Shown here piece by piece: positions 8,392 through 16,845 of a stretch of DNA of 64,000 nt. The DNA comes from Rhizobium sp. AC27/96 (GTDB lineage Bacteria > Pseudomonadota > Alphaproteobacteria > Rhizobiales > Rhizobiaceae): assembly GCF_001692325.1 (NCBI RefSeq), contig NZ_LXKN01000002.1, positions 1 to 64,000 of the forward strand. The letters run 5' to 3'. The notes beneath the pieces are model-generated. The model did no database searches and was not told the origin of the DNA. It saw only the letters and a list, made by a program, of their open reading frames with translations. Every line of letters begins with the position of its first letter. Positions within the stretch are counted from its first letter, which is position 1. Made by a program: the position numbers and the translations under genes.

Positions 8392-8969
8392 TTCTTTTCC
8401 CCTTTGTTACCGCCGGGGACAACACCGTGGCCGTTAAGCGCTTGAAGGGAAGTGAGGGTGCTCAATGGCACCCCATGTCGAATGACGGCGTTCGCCGAAA
8501 TCTTCGTACTACCTTGAAAGGAAATCGCTGCCGGATACATCACGACACACTCCATCGGCGGCTGCGGCCAGCGGCCGAGCTTCGAGCAACACTGAAACGA
8601 TGTGAGATTCAGTTCGCTATGCGCGGTAGGAGAAATTCAGGAGCGCTAGGGAGCGAGCGCTGAGGCTTGGGCAAGCAGCAGCGCGGCTGGAGGTGATTGC
8701 AATTTCCTTTAGTCACGTTCATTCGGCACCTAAACCAATAAGGGTTTCTGGGTGACGTTCGGCCTGTCGTGGCCGAGAGGAGACTCAGCGCACGGACAGG
8801 CTAAACGCCCATAGGTCCTTCAATTGAGATAGCGCTGCATTCACGAACTTATTCTCCAAAACGAACGTGCTTGCAGCGTATTTCATGCAGCATTGAGGAG
8901 TCACGAGAAACCTATCTTCATGGGTAATTCCTTACGAATATCAAAGAGTATTTTTGAGCAATTTCCTTG
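8392..8969. other. Gene-free gap between tnsA and the protease gene
   Basis: These 578 bp hold no frame with convincing coding character. The region must contain the promoter of the leftward tns operon and the 3' end of the protease gene. No copy of the transposon-end motif, tRNA-like sequence or strong terminator was seen. A short repeat of AGCGCT at 8643 and 8656 is the only local symmetry noticed. Confidence 0.5.
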
Positions 8970-10889
8970 TCATGACGCTAACGCTGTTCCAGTGGATGAG
9001 ATGAAATTTCCTCTTATTTTGAGAAATCGTTCAGCGGATACGTTCCCTGTTTCCTGCAATTCCTTCGCTAAGGTTTCGAGAAACGGTCGATGTTCCGAGA
9101 GTATGGCCAAGGCTCGGTCAAACTGCTCGCGAAGGAGTTGTTCAATCCGCTGGGCGTATTGATGGTGAAGAACAGCAGAGCTTCCATGGGCCTCCGCTTC
9201 AACGAACCGAAAGCCCTGTCCCATGCCAAGGTTACCTTCAACAAGGAACGCTAACCTGGTCGCCTGCCGAAGATCATTGTCGCTGCCAACGCCTGCGCCA
9301 TCACCATGGCGTCCGAATAAGACATGTTCCGCAGCGATCCCGGCAAGGGTCGTGCAAATCTCATCCAAGTACGACTGTCGATCTCGGAAAGATAAGACCC
9401 TGTACCTGAAGGTGGCAGCTCCAGCTTGATGCTCACGAATGCGTGGGTTTACCTGCCGCGCCACAACGACGCTGACGAGTTCACCATGACCAGTTCGGTC
9501 GGCAACGATGGCGTGGCCCGCCTCATGTGCGGATACGGTTCGACGATAAAAGCCATCGACCGGGATGAGGTCCGGCAAATTATCTTTGAGATCGTCGACC
9601 GTGACGTCTCTTTGCATCCTGCGGGCAGATCGCCGCGCATGTCGCGCCAAGTGTTCGATGTCTGCCCCGGACATGCCTTCCATTTCAGGTCCAAGCGCCG
9701 CAAGGACTTCAAATGGGAGCGTTCCGGCGAGATGATGTCCAAGGATCGCAACTCGATCTTTCTCATCAGGCATTCCAATGATGACATGCTTGTCGAGGCG
9801 ACCGGCCCGCCTTAAGGCAGGGTCGATCCGGTCCGGATTGTTCGTTGCCGCAATGACAACGACACCCTCTCTTCCCGAAATGCCATCGATGCATTCGAGC
9901 AAGGCATTCACGACCTGGGTGCTGTAAGACGCATGGTCTCGCGGGAACGATTCCCGATCACCGATGCTGTCGAGTTCATCCAAGAAAATGATAGATGGCG
10001 CTTTTCGGCGAGCATCGTCAAAGTCCGATCTCATCGCCTTAAGGAGATCGCCAAGGTGTCCTCGCGCTTGCCATTGACCGACAGACGAGGCAACGAGGTG
10101 AGTGCCGCAGGTTGCTGCAAGCGACCGGGCAAACTGGGTTTTCCCAGTACCCGGCGGGCCGCTCAATAAGAGACCCTTATCAACATCGCTCCAGTCGAGT
10201 TTCCCGTCACGCCACTGCGCAAGGTCATCAGCAAGTTGAAGACCCCATTCCTTGGCCTCTCCGTATCCGTGCATGTCGTGGAGATGCGGAACCGCTTTTT
10301 TCTCAAGCGACGACTTTTTTCCAGCCGTGTCGTTCACAGCTCTCTTTAAGCGGTCAAGAGACTCCGCCATCGGTCGCCCGATCCGCAAGGCACTCCAAAG
10401 CAAAGGATCAGGATAGGAAAGCGCTTCGGCCGCCTGGGCTTCTGATGCTTTTGTTTTAAGGACAAATCGACAGGCAGCCTGAAGGTCTTTGACCGTAATC
10501 GGCGGAATGTCGACCACGGCATCTGCTGCTAAAGCGATCACGGTCGGAATGACATCCTTTGATTCAGCGATGACGATTGCACGGCGTTTGTCGCGGCATT
10601 CGCTTTCGAATTCGTCGACGGATTTCGCTTCCCGATCTTTCGACACAATGCACATGAAGCCCAAGTCGCGGCCGAGATAATCGACCTCGCTTCCGTGGAG
10701 TGCCGTTGTGACCGGTCTGACATAGTCAGATGGCGGCTTTCCGGATGGCGTAACAAGAACGAGAATACCGGGTCCACCGGCAGCAAACGCAGGAACCGTT
10801 CGAACAGCGCGTGTGATGCAGCAATGTAATGCGAAACCGTAAGCAGAGCCGGGTTTTTGCCGCTTTGTTGAATTTTCAAATTTTGACAT
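8970..10889 (-). CDS. Soluble FtsH-like AAA+ ATPase with M41 metalloprotease domain
   Basis: The 639-aa protein has an uncharacterised N-terminal part of about 200 residues, then an AAA+ module with Walker A GPPGTGKT (244-251), Walker B IIFLDE (300-305), an ATNNPDRIDPALRR sensor/arginine-finger region (348-361), and a C-terminal peptidase M41 domain with HEAGH (455-459) and the downstream acidic zinc ligand near D539 (GSDNDLRQAT). Housekeeping FtsH has two N-terminal membrane segments. None is evident here, so this looks cytosolic. It lies 47 bp downstream of a TnsA-fold gene on the same strand, probably one transcript. Role unknown. An ATP-driven protease triggered during phage infection or a transposition-control protease are both possible. 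Confidence 0.85.
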   Translation of the reverse strand: MSKFENSTKRQKPGSAYGFALHCCITRAVRTVPAFAAGGPGILVLVTPSGKPPSDYVRPVTTALHGSEVDYLGRDLGFMCIVSKDREAKSVDEFESECRDKRRAIVIAESKDVIPTVIALAADAVVDIPPITVKDLQAACRFVLKTKASEAQAAEALSYPDPLLWSALRIGRPMAESLDRLKRAVNDTAGKKSSLEKKAVPHLHDMHGYGEAKEWGLQLADDLAQWRDGKLDWSDVDKGLLLSGPPGTGKTQFARSLAATCGTHLVASSVGQWQARGHLGDLLKAMRSDFDDARRKAPSIIFLDELDSIGDRESFPRDHASYSTQVVNALLECIDGISGREGVVVIAATNNPDRIDPALRRAGRLDKHVIIGMPDEKDRVAILGHHLAGTLPFEVLAALGPEMEGMSGADIEHLARHARRSARRMQRDVTVDDLKDNLPDLIPVDGFYRRTVSAHEAGHAIVADRTGHGELVSVVVARQVNPRIREHQAGAATFRYRVLSFRDRQSYLDEICTTLAGIAAEHVLFGRHGDGAGVGSDNDLRQATRLAFLVEGNLGMGQGFRFVEAEAHGSSAVLHHQYAQRIEQLLREQFDRALAILSEHRPFLETLAKELQETGNVSAERFLKIRGNFISSTGTALAS

Positions 10890-10936
10890 AGGAAACCTAC
10901 CTGCAGCCGTGCTGCGAAACCAATAGAACGAGCGGC

Positions 10937-11536
10937 TCAGTCGCGCTTACGACGAACCTGTGTCTCAGGGCCGATGAGGATTTCGTCTAGGTCCATCGTG
11001 ATAAAGCGATGGAGAACGAGACTCGCGAGCCCGGCTATTGGCTTGGTTTCCTGGAACGCGTTGAGGCATTCGGCAACACTAAGGCTGCCATGTTCATCAA
11101 GGGCAGCAAGAAGTCGAATGCGGTCAGCGAGCGCGGCTTCAAACCTGGCGTATCGAAGAAGGTCTTTGGCGTTCTTCAATCGCACCTTTGGAAGTGATGA
11201 CCTTGAAACGGTTTCGTAGTGATACCCGGCCGTTTCAGCGCTGCGCTCCACCCATTCAGGAGGACTGCCATCAGTGGTCGTGTCAACGAGGAACGTGATA
11301 TCGGCCCGCTCTACGACAAAATCAGGCCGGTATTCCTCTATTCCATTTGAGAGACAGATCGACATGCACGACCACGAAACAATATCGTCGTCGGTGTCGA
11401 GAATGCATGCCAAATCTCTGGAAAGCTGGTTCCGGAAGACTGATGGACCGGAGCATCGGATTGTGCCAAGCGGATAGAAAGTTTGTGCCGAAACAATCGG
11501 CGACCCTGTCGGGGATGAAGTAGAGACGCTCATCAT
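10937..11536 (-). CDS. TnsA-N-like PD-(D/E)xK-fold protein partnered with the FtsH-like protease
   Basis: A 199-aa protein whose middle resembles the TnsA N-terminal nuclease domain: SRDLACILDTDDDIVSW followed by EEYRPDFVVE (PD at about 71-72) and TFLVD. The expected lysine after the second acidic strand is not visible (VDTTTDG), so catalytic activity is doubtful. The C-terminal third looks helical and may bind a partner. ATG codons at 11536 and 11533 are equally plausible. A TTG further upstream is less likely. Gene order with the protease suggests a two-gene unit. It might instead be a relic of a second Tn7-like transposition module. Confidence 0.55.
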   Translation of the reverse strand: MMSVSTSSPTGSPIVSAQTFYPLGTIRCSGPSVFRNQLSRDLACILDTDDDIVSWSCMSICLSNGIEEYRPDFVVERADITFLVDTTTDGSPPEWVERSAETAGYHYETVSRSSLPKVRLKNAKDLLRYARFEAALADRIRLLAALDEHGSLSVAECLNAFQETKPIAGLASLVLHRFITMDLDEILIGPETQVRRKRD

Positions 11537-11691
11537 GAACACTCGCAACAGAACAACACTATACGGTTCCGCCTAAGCGGAACGGCTCATAGGGTTATTC
11601 GTAGCGATGGTTGAGCGTGTTGGGTCATGGCGTGAACAAATACGGAACAAAATTCCATCTGTCAAGCGGATTTAGTTCCCGAACACCGGCC

Positions 11692-11964
11692 TCATGCGCA
11701 ACATGACGATTTAGCAGAAGACCCGCAACAGTTTGTTGCCGCTACTGCCTGCTCGACCAGCCAACGATCACGCGGCTTGCAGCTGGCAGGCCGCGCCGAT
11801 AGTCGCACCAGCAAAGCTCCGTCCACGTTCACAGGGCGCTCAGCACAATAAAGTTGCATGGGTCTCACGCCATCACTGGCCTCGAACGTCAATTTGGCGG
11901 TTCCGTCGAGATTTACGTGCTCCGAAACCTTGCGAACGATGGCGGAGAATTTTCGGGCGGTCAT
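11692..11964 (-). CDS. Hypothetical small protein (90 aa)
   Basis: The only frame of note in the gap between the TnsA-like gene and the ABC-3C operon. The first 60 residues (for example LTFEASDGVRPMQLYC and VDGALLVRLSARP) read like real protein, but the tail is cysteine/serine-rich (NCCGSSAKSSCCA) and the ribosome-binding site is weak. No family was recognised. It may be a small cargo gene or a decayed 3' end. Confidence 0.3.
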   Translation of the reverse strand: MTARKFSAIVRKVSEHVNLDGTAKLTFEASDGVRPMQLYCAERPVNVDGALLVRLSARPASCKPRDRWLVEQAVAATNCCGSSAKSSCCA

Positions 11965-12036
11965 GTGAGTTTGCTCGTCTTCTTCAATAATAGTCTTGTC
12001 GTAATCCGTTAGGTGACAAAATCACACTGTTACTTG

Positions 12037-13797
12037 TCACTCAAACCTGAAGCCGAACAAGCCGCCTGTGGCAGTGTCATCCAGCACCACTGGAAGAACA
12101 TGGCTTTGTGCATCAAAGCCTCCTGTAAACGGCAACTCTCTGAAAAGGTCGCTGTTCATGGTGACGATGTATTGACCCGCCACCTCGTGGGCCAACGCAC
12201 CGCCAATTTCCAGCGCTTTCGCAACCTGGCGAGTATCAACACCATCAAAGAGATGACTGTCATGTATCAAGAAATGCGGACCGCCGAAGCTTTTGGACAC
12301 AAGCTTGAACAGCGCATAATCCATCGCAAATATTTCCATACTCGCGATCCCGCCGCTGCGGCTCCCGTCAATATGAACTATAAAGCGTGGTCCGGTTTCG
12401 GTGCTCTCGATACGTAGCGACATGTTTCGGTTCGCTGCATAAAGAGCCTTCAGAGCCTCATTGACGGCGAGCGTTGCGTCGCGCACTGCCTTCTCACGAG
12501 CAGCCAAGTCAGCGTCCAGCCTCTGCTTAAGATTGATACGTTCTTTGCGATGTTCGCTTTTGTTGCTTTCCGCCTTTTGCAAAGCCTCCTTCTGCGTGGC
12601 GAGATTGGCAACCTGCTGGTTCACGTCAGCAAGCCTTCGCTGCATGTCGACCAGTTCCCCGAAAGCGCCTTTGCCTTTCAGGCTTTGATAAATCTCGCTT
12701 TGACGGGTTGTGTGAGCGCGTCTTTCCAGGTCGATTTCCCGAAGTCGCTGTTGGTTGCGTTCAAGCTCCTGAGAAAGATGAAACTTCCGGTTTGTTACAA
12801 CGGATTCATGGAAGGCGGCTACGCTCTCAAAACCGATCCGAACACTGTCAGGCAATTGAAATCCGACGGCGTCATATAGCCGCTCGACATCGCTTAAGGT
12901 CGACCGCTTCTCATTTTCGATACTGGCTTCTATGTGTTTTATGGCAGTGGCATACTGCACCTCTTCGCGAGTCAGGCGCTCGGCCTGCAGGCGAGAATCG
13001 GTCGCCTCCTTCATGAGGTCGTGATAGTGCTCTTCAACCTGGAAATCAGCAATCTGTTGGGATAACCGCGCAGCACGCTGCTGCGCCAGAACGTGTTCAG
13101 CGGTGGCAGACGCAAGCGTGGTCAATGATGGATTGGCGCGGATCGCATTTTTAGCATCAGCGTCAATTTCTTTCTTTGCCTGCTTTGCCTCTTCGAATGC
13201 GCGAACGATGGTCCAGTCCAAACCCATCATGTACGATAGCGCCGTCTGAGCTTGGGCATCAGGAGCTTTCTCATAAGCCTTTGCAGGATGGAGGAAGCCG
13301 CCGTTGCCGCGCCGCCGAATGAAGTATGGCAAGAGCATGCGAAAGGTTGGGCCACCCTCTTCGAAGACGGTGTTTTCGCGGTGGAGCGGGAGCCGGAACA
13401 TCACATGACCAAGCCACGCATTCCAATTTCTGAGAGACACGTACGGCTCGATCAGGTCGCCTTCCTGGACTAGAGGGGTGCCGGGCTGACCATCGAACTG
13501 AACGTAAACTCGGTCAGGCATGCTCACATGCCTGGTGACCTTCGTCCTGGTTCCTTCGATGAAAAACTCTCCCCAGAACGAAGTCTTGGCCAAGTCCTTG
13601 GCGACAAACGGCGTACCTTGGGTGATATCGCCGCCCAACAGAAAGCTAACGATCTCGATGATGCTTGATTTCCCAGCACTATTTCGAGTCTCTTTCTCCG
13701 TCGAGATTTCACTCTTATCGGCCAGAAGAATATTAAGGCCTTCGTGAAAATTGATGGTCCTGAATGATGGAAGCGAACTACCGATGGCAATGATCAT
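12037..13797 (-). CDS. ABC-3C system ATPase (DUF2326, SMC-like)
   Basis: A 586-aa SMC/Rad50-type ATPase. The N-terminal ATP-binding segment has TRNSAGKSSIIEIV (37-50) as Walker A, and a long central coiled coil rich in Q/E/K/R runs from about residue 205 to 450. The C-terminal head contains DUF2326-type sequence (GIASMEIFAMDYALFKL, GPHFLIHDSHLFDGVD). DUF2326 ATPases define the ABC three-component conflict systems, in which the ATPase senses DNA or invading nucleoprotein and licenses an effector. Its ATG overlaps the stop of the middle component (ATGA), so all three genes form one operon read leftward. Function inside this host is inferred from the family. Confidence 0.88.
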   Translation of the reverse strand: MIIAIGSSLPSFRTINFHEGLNILLADKSEISTEKETRNSAGKSSIIEIVSFLLGGDITQGTPFVAKDLAKTSFWGEFFIEGTRTKVTRHVSMPDRVYVQFDGQPGTPLVQEGDLIEPYVSLRNWNAWLGHVMFRLPLHRENTVFEEGGPTFRMLLPYFIRRRGNGGFLHPAKAYEKAPDAQAQTALSYMMGLDWTIVRAFEEAKQAKKEIDADAKNAIRANPSLTTLASATAEHVLAQQRAARLSQQIADFQVEEHYHDLMKEATDSRLQAERLTREEVQYATAIKHIEASIENEKRSTLSDVERLYDAVGFQLPDSVRIGFESVAAFHESVVTNRKFHLSQELERNQQRLREIDLERRAHTTRQSEIYQSLKGKGAFGELVDMQRRLADVNQQVANLATQKEALQKAESNKSEHRKERINLKQRLDADLAAREKAVRDATLAVNEALKALYAANRNMSLRIESTETGPRFIVHIDGSRSGGIASMEIFAMDYALFKLVSKSFGGPHFLIHDSHLFDGVDTRQVAKALEIGGALAHEVAGQYIVTMNSDLFRELPFTGGFDAQSHVLPVVLDDTATGGLFGFRFE

Positions 13798-14045
13798 GAC
13801 TTAACCGCCCGGCGGATTTGCAGAAGCCCATCGCTCATTTCGATCATTTGTACGGCATAGAGAAAAGTAAGAGCCAAGGTGAACCAATCAAAACCGAGAA
13901 TTTGCCCTCGCGTTCTGCGATCTGCGCTCACACGTTCCCAAACCTCGCTGACTGAGCGTGGGGTCTCGTTAATCACCGTCAGCACCTCGCCACCGACAGT
14001 TATGAGGGCGCGGTCAGCGGGCAAGAATTTGCTAGGCAGGATCAT
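13794..14045 (-). CDS. ABC-3C middle component, small (MC6-like)
   Basis: An 83-aa protein with the conserved layout of the small middle component: ILPSKFLPADRALITVGGEVL at the start and FDWFTLALTFLYAVQMIE near the end. These proteins bridge the DUF2326 ATPase and the C-terminal effector in ABC-3C systems. The gene overlaps its upstream neighbour by 14 bp and its downstream neighbour by 4 bp. Subfamily number (MC6 versus MC7) is from memory and less sure than the overall assignment. Confidence 0.8.
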   Translation of the reverse strand: MILPSKFLPADRALITVGGEVLTVINETPRSVSEVWERVSADRRTRGQILGFDWFTLALTFLYAVQMIEMSDGLLQIRRAVKS

Positions 14046-14988
14046 TGACGACTTCCGGGAACTTTGCCTTCTCTTTATCTTCGAAGATTACGCAGGATTC
14101 AAACATGCTCGCCATTACCGCGAGGGCTGCTTCGTATCGGCCGTTGTGCTCTAAAACGAACCCCGCCAACTGCTCATGTAAAGTTTCCAGAACAGTCTTT
14201 GGCGATAAACTCTGCTGTTTAAGGAGCTTGTATTGTTCGTGGAAATAAGGCGGAGCCAGTTCAGCCGCCTTCTCGGTAGGATAGTGGGCGATCACATACT
14301 CTACTGTGGGCGCGTGTTTCAGCCAGGTAACAAGGTTCTCTCTCCAAATCGGCGGGATTTTGTTGTGGTCCAGCTTATCGAGCGGCACTGGCTTGATCGG
14401 CAGAACCGCGAGCTTCTCTTCAATCCCTGAGGAGTAAATTTCTTCAATGACGCCGTCGAGGATTTCAGAAATTAGTTTTGGAAGCTCATCGACATGCGCG
14501 GCATTTAACGTCCTGATACCGATAAGTTCTTCAAGGTTATCCGCCGACTGTTGCGGCAACATTTCGCGGAAGTTGTTGAAGCCGAAGAAGCCGACCTTGA
14601 TACCGTGCTTTTTTCCTTCGATCTCCAGTTCGAACAGCTCTTTCACAAGCGGGGCAGGAACCTCAATCAAATTGTGAGTGAAACGCCACTCTTTAAGATT
14701 TTTGTAATTCAGGCGAGCAGTCTCGAAATCTGCTTTCATCTTATCGATGACGTTATAGATATTGTTGACCACCCCATTTTCCGCACCATAGCACTGATAT
14801 AGCGTGTCGCTGCTTCGCAGATATCCGTCCATGCCGCCGTCGCCCAGCGAGCCGTGCGGCTTAACTGGGATGTAGTCATCCGGATACAAACAGCCCATAA
14901 ACTCTGCAAAGAACTTCTGGAAACTTGTTGAGTTGCTTTTCCTCAAACGCAGTTCAAGCAACTGCCGCCATTCACGCGCCACTGTCAT
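14032..14988 (-). CDS. ABC-3C effector with nuclease-like N-terminus and ABC-3C C-terminal domain
   Basis: A 318-aa protein. Its N-terminal part resembles Mrr-type PD-(D/E)xK nucleases: GSLGDGGMDGYLRSSDTLYQCYG has D50, D54 and Q65 in the D…QxY/K arrangement. The remainder matches the helical ABC-3C C-terminal domain that binds the middle component. It is the first gene of the three-gene operon. A GGAGGG lies immediately before the ATG, too close for ideal spacing. The GTG at codon 3 would be better spaced and may be the true start. The expected role is DNA cleavage once the ATPase signals invasion. Confidence 0.75.
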   Translation of the reverse strand: MTVAREWRQLLELRLRKSNSTSFQKFFAEFMGCLYPDDYIPVKPHGSLGDGGMDGYLRSSDTLYQCYGAENGVVNNIYNVIDKMKADFETARLNYKNLKEWRFTHNLIEVPAPLVKELFELEIEGKKHGIKVGFFGFNNFREMLPQQSADNLEELIGIRTLNAAHVDELPKLISEILDGVIEEIYSSGIEEKLAVLPIKPVPLDKLDHNKIPPIWRENLVTWLKHAPTVEYVIAHYPTEKAAELAPPYFHEQYKLLKQQSLSPKTVLETLHEQLAGFVLEHNGRYEAALAVMASMFESCVIFEDKEKAKFPEVVNDPA

Positions 14989-15088
14989 CCCTCCAGACGT
15001 CCCACGCAGATTCTCTTAAAAGTATCAATGCAGGTTGCAAGGAAAGCAAGATAAACGACCGGTTAAACAACCGGCAGGCGGTGTATTG

Positions 15089-15838
15089 CTATCTCAAAGG
15101 AGACGTGCGTTCGACGATTACCTCGACACCATTCAGCCTTGTGATGAGAAAGGTCAGCGCATTCCCGGCATCTAATTTGCACGCCGTCAGCCGGTTCGTC
15201 GCGTAAGCTCCGGTATCCAGTGCTATCCGGTTCGGGTAGACCTCTGGCAATCCCGAATGCGTTACTGAATGCCCGTGCACGATAACTTTCTCAAAAGAGC
15301 CCGAGTGCGAGAGAAAGTCGTCACGAATGAGCCGCGTATCGGTTGAGGATTGGGAATCGAGAGCGATTCCGGGTCGAATCCCGGCGTGGACGAGACAATA
15401 ATCACCCACCAAAACCTGACAGACGGCGTCTTTTAACAGGGTATGATGATGCTGATAGTAATTGCAGACAAAATCAGCGAACTGGCCGACGGACGGACGG
15501 GTGCCTGGCAGATACGACTCGGTCGTTGCCCGGCCACCGTTTCCGTCAAGCCAGTTTACCGCGTCGCTATCTGTCAGGAGGCCTTCTAGCGCCAATAAAA
15601 GATACTCGTCGTGATTTCCAAGGATAAGTTGCGATCCTGGAAATCTGTCGAAGGCCTCATCAACGAGTTCGAGAGCCTCTTTGCTATCCGGCCCTCTGTC
15701 GATGATGTCACCAAGGAAAACGACCTGCGCGGGGCAATCTCCAGCGTCAGCTTCGATAGCGTCCAGCAGCGGACGGAGCAAATCTGCTCGACCGTGAACG
15801 TCACCTATTGCGTAAACTTGCCCCTCAAGCCTTTCCAC
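15089..15838 (-). CDS. PPP-family metallophosphoesterase (Ap4A hydrolase / serine-threonine phosphatase-like)
   Basis: The 249-aa protein carries the complete PPP signature: GDVHGR (12-17), GDIIDRGPDS (43-52), GNHDE (74-78), H151 in VHAG and VHGHS (188-191). These residues bind two metals and the phosphate. Substrates in the family range from Ap4A-type dinucleotides to phosphoproteins. The start is a GTG at 15838 preceded by AAGGAAAAG. It is divergent from an unknown gene across about 70 bp. Between two defence operons, it could reverse a nucleotide or protein modification, but nothing in the sequence fixes the substrate. Confidence 0.8.
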   Translation of the reverse strand: MERLEGQVYAIGDVHGRADLLRPLLDAIEADAGDCPAQVVFLGDIIDRGPDSKEALELVDEAFDRFPGSQLILGNHDEYLLLALEGLLTDSDAVNWLDGNGGRATTESYLPGTRPSVGQFADFVCNYYQHHHTLLKDAVCQVLVGDYCLVHAGIRPGIALDSQSSTDTRLIRDDFLSHSGSFEKVIVHGHSVTHSGLPEVYPNRIALDTGAYATNRLTACKLDAGNALTFLITRLNGVEVIVERTSPLR

Positions 15839-15906
15839 GCACCCGCCCGCTTTTCCTTTGCAAAATCAGATGCAAAAATCGTTATCGTGAATTCCGGAAA
15901 CGATCA

Positions 15907-16791
15907 ATGCGCCACCCACATCCCTCTCGCACGATCATGTTTGATACCTTGTTTGAGAACCGGGTACATGCGCTTGCGAACAATCACAGAGAAACTCTGC
16001 TGAATTCTGATCTTCGCAACACGGACAAGCAGCAGGAAATCATAAAAAACTGGGCCTCTTCAAAAGAATTCGCAGGCATGCGCGACGATGAACGCCTTGA
16101 GCGGTTTGAAACTCTCGTAGGACTTCAGCCTTTGGCCACTGACGTCATGGTCCATGGTGATCGCCTGTTCGATATCTCAAATCTAGTAAAGCAATTTCAA
16201 TCTGCCAGCCTGGCCGGATTGACGTTCCAGAACGAACGCTTACCGTATGAAACAATCTTCATTTCCTTTGGGGAACAGAAAAACCTGACGGTCGATTCGG
16301 CTGAAGGGATATTTTTCGAAGGAGCGTATGTTCACGAAGTAAGTGAACACGGAGAGGTCGTCTTCGACGTGATCCTGGTCTGCAACGATCCAAAGTTCGT
16401 TGACGAAGACGAGAATGCCGGAGACCTCTTAAAAGGCCTGACACGCTTCTATCACATCAAAATCCCGCTTGGGAAACCGTTGCTTGAGGCGACAAACACC
16501 TTTTCGTATGGGCTCGATCCGTCTGTTTTGGGAGACCGGTCAGCAGCGACTGCTGGGACGCGCTTGGTAGCTCACACGATACTGTATCTCTCGCAGCCGA
16601 ACATTGAGGCAACGCTCGGGCACGACGCCAATGCGCCCAAAAAGATGGCGCAGAGATCGATGCTGGGAGAGTATGGCGTCCAGCTAGATTTGGATTGGCG
16701 GGGCTATCCAAGCATTACGTACCTGGGACGCCAGCCCAAGAGCACTTTCGAGTTAAATGTCGCGCCACGCCTACCGGTTTACGGTATGTAG
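15907..16791 (+). CDS. Unknown protein divergent from the phosphoesterase
   Basis: A 294-aa frame from the ATG at 15907, or 284 aa from 15937. Neither has a strong ribosome-binding site, and upstream in-frame codons overlap the phosphoesterase gene. The protein is acidic with no membrane segments and no motif I recognise. Notable stretches are TIFISFGEQKNL, HGEVVFDVILVCNDP and a conserved-looking C-terminal DLDWRGYPSITYLGRQP. Base composition is like the rest of the cargo. It lies 54 bp from the convergent HerA stop. Its shared intergenic space with the phosphoesterase hints at joint regulation. No function is assigned. Confidence 0.65.
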   Translation: MRHPHPSRTIMFDTLFENRVHALANNHRETLLNSDLRNTDKQQEIIKNWASSKEFAGMRDDERLERFETLVGLQPLATDVMVHGDRLFDISNLVKQFQSASLAGLTFQNERLPYETIFISFGEQKNLTVDSAEGIFFEGAYVHEVSEHGEVVFDVILVCNDPKFVDEDENAGDLLKGLTRFYHIKIPLGKPLLEATNTFSYGLDPSVLGDRSAATAGTRLVAHTILYLSQPNIEATLGHDANAPKKMAQRSMLGEYGVQLDLDWRGYPSITYLGRQPKSTFELNVAPRLPVYGM

Positions 16792-16845
16792 CGCCAGGCG
16801 AATCGGCAGGATTGTCGCTTATCTAAGCAACATCGAGATATGGTA

